Source of the DNA: Bacteroidota bacterium
GTDB lineage: Bacteria > Bacteroidota > Bacteroidia > B-17B0 > Aurantibacillaceae
Length of the DNA stretch: 64,000 bases
NCBI GenBank assembly: GCA_013697245.1
Contig: JACCXH010000062.1
Location: forward strand, 1 to 64,000
Direction: 5' to 3'
Positions 63,924 to 64,000 of the stretch are shown piece after piece. Numbering within the stretch: position 1 is the first letter of the stretch; the number at the start of each line of letters is the position of its first letter. The notes beneath the pieces were generated by a model. It was not told where the DNA came from and searched no databases. It saw only the letters and a list, made by a program, of their open reading frames with translations. A program made the position numbers and the translations under genes.

Positions 63924-64000
63924 ATGGAAACTATGAACAGTATTAAAACATTAGATGCAACAAATTTTAAATTCGATAACCAAACAGCTTATTACAAAGG
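63924..64000 (+). CDS. purC: 5' end of a gene, probably purC (SAICAR synthase), cut by the window edge
   Basis: Open frame METMNSIKTLDATNFKFDNQ, then TAYYKG, running off the right end; the ATG at 63933 is an alternative start. The pattern (N-F-x-F-x-x-Q-x-x-Y-x-G) recalls the start of Bacteroidota SAICAR synthase, which continues with KVRDVY. Only 25 residues are visible, so the call is tentative. It lies 10 nt after hddA. Confidence 0.45.
   Translation, partial: METMNSIKTLDATNFKFDNQTAYYK

Noticed and set aside
1-64000. tRNA/rRNA genes, CRISPR arrays, transposons or prophage
   Set aside because: No T-arm-like GTTCGA-type segments in a cloverleaf context, no regularly spaced repeats, and no transposase, integrase or phage proteins were found by reading both strands.

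Overview
The window is chromosomal DNA of a free-living-type member of the Bacteroidota. This is read from several independent signs: low GC; type IX secretion (T9SS) C-terminal sorting domains on secreted proteins; a PorP/SprF family protein; TPR-PD40-OmpA envelope proteins; SusC/BtuB-style TonB receptor logic; the long Bacteroidota forms of PurF and dihydroorotase; and promoters of the TTTG-N19-21-TAnnTTTG type instead of sigma70 -35/-10 boxes. No rRNA, tRNA, CRISPR array, transposase or prophage gene was seen. The genus cannot be named from the sequence alone.

Layout. 0.2-6.5 kb: a LolC/E-type permease that apparently starts at CTG, rbfA, an MsbA-like ABC exporter, rsmI-corA, a small basic protein, and rpmI-rplT (no infC beside it). 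6.7-12.8 kb: a very large secreted Asp-box beta-propeller protein, diverging from a DtxR/MntR-type regulator overlapping an Nramp transporter fused to a UspA domain, with two operator-like palindromes around a consensus promoter. 12.8-15.4 kb: a frameshifted TPR protein and a glycosyltransferase. 15.4-19.7 kb: a vitamin B12 uptake locus with cobalamin riboswitch, BtuB, a DUF4465-like T9SS cargo protein and a beta-propeller lipoprotein. 19.7-31 kb: trmH-type methylase, hemW, a TPR-PD40-OmpA protein (PorE-like architecture), an AddA/RecB-like helicase-nuclease, an M13 peptidase, PBP4 and a small membrane protein. 31-38 kb: pyrC-suhB, a second TPR-PD40 protein ending in a SPOR-like domain, and prmA/tpiA/dppB-like. 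38-45.5 kb: patatin fused to an outer-membrane barrel, a GT39-like membrane glycosyltransferase, a DUF2795 protein and a large T9SS amidase. 45.6-50.4 kb: amn, a 56-residue HigA-like fragment and meaB in one operon; an HSDR_N-type protein; a T9SS esterase; dnaN. 50.4-55.3 kb: a CotH-kinase-like surface protein with a type B sorting domain, its own SprF-like partner, and a DUF4340 protein. 55.4-64 kb: purF, a lipoprotein, smpB, a GNAT, uvrB, a M15 dipeptidase, yajQ, a small protein plus nucleotidyltransferase pair, an HddA-like kinase, and the start of a probable purC.

How the parts fit. Much of the window is envelope biology: lipoprotein sorting, LPS/lipid export, peptidoglycan remodelling (PBP4, M15, amidase), and T9SS cargo. 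The B12 locus and MeaB point to corrinoid import feeding a methylmalonyl-CoA mutase elsewhere. The best candidates for under-described biology are: (1) the CotH-like/SprF/DUF4340 cassette, where the CotH acidic metal-binding motif appears lost; (2) the 62-residue protein plus nucleotidyltransferase pair; (3) the HigA N-domain fragment between amn and meaB; (4) a T9SS-exported DUF4465 protein in a B12 operon; (5) several genes whose -7 box ends only 3-4 nt before the start codon, suggesting leaderless mRNAs. Family names were assigned by eye from motifs; no database search was run.
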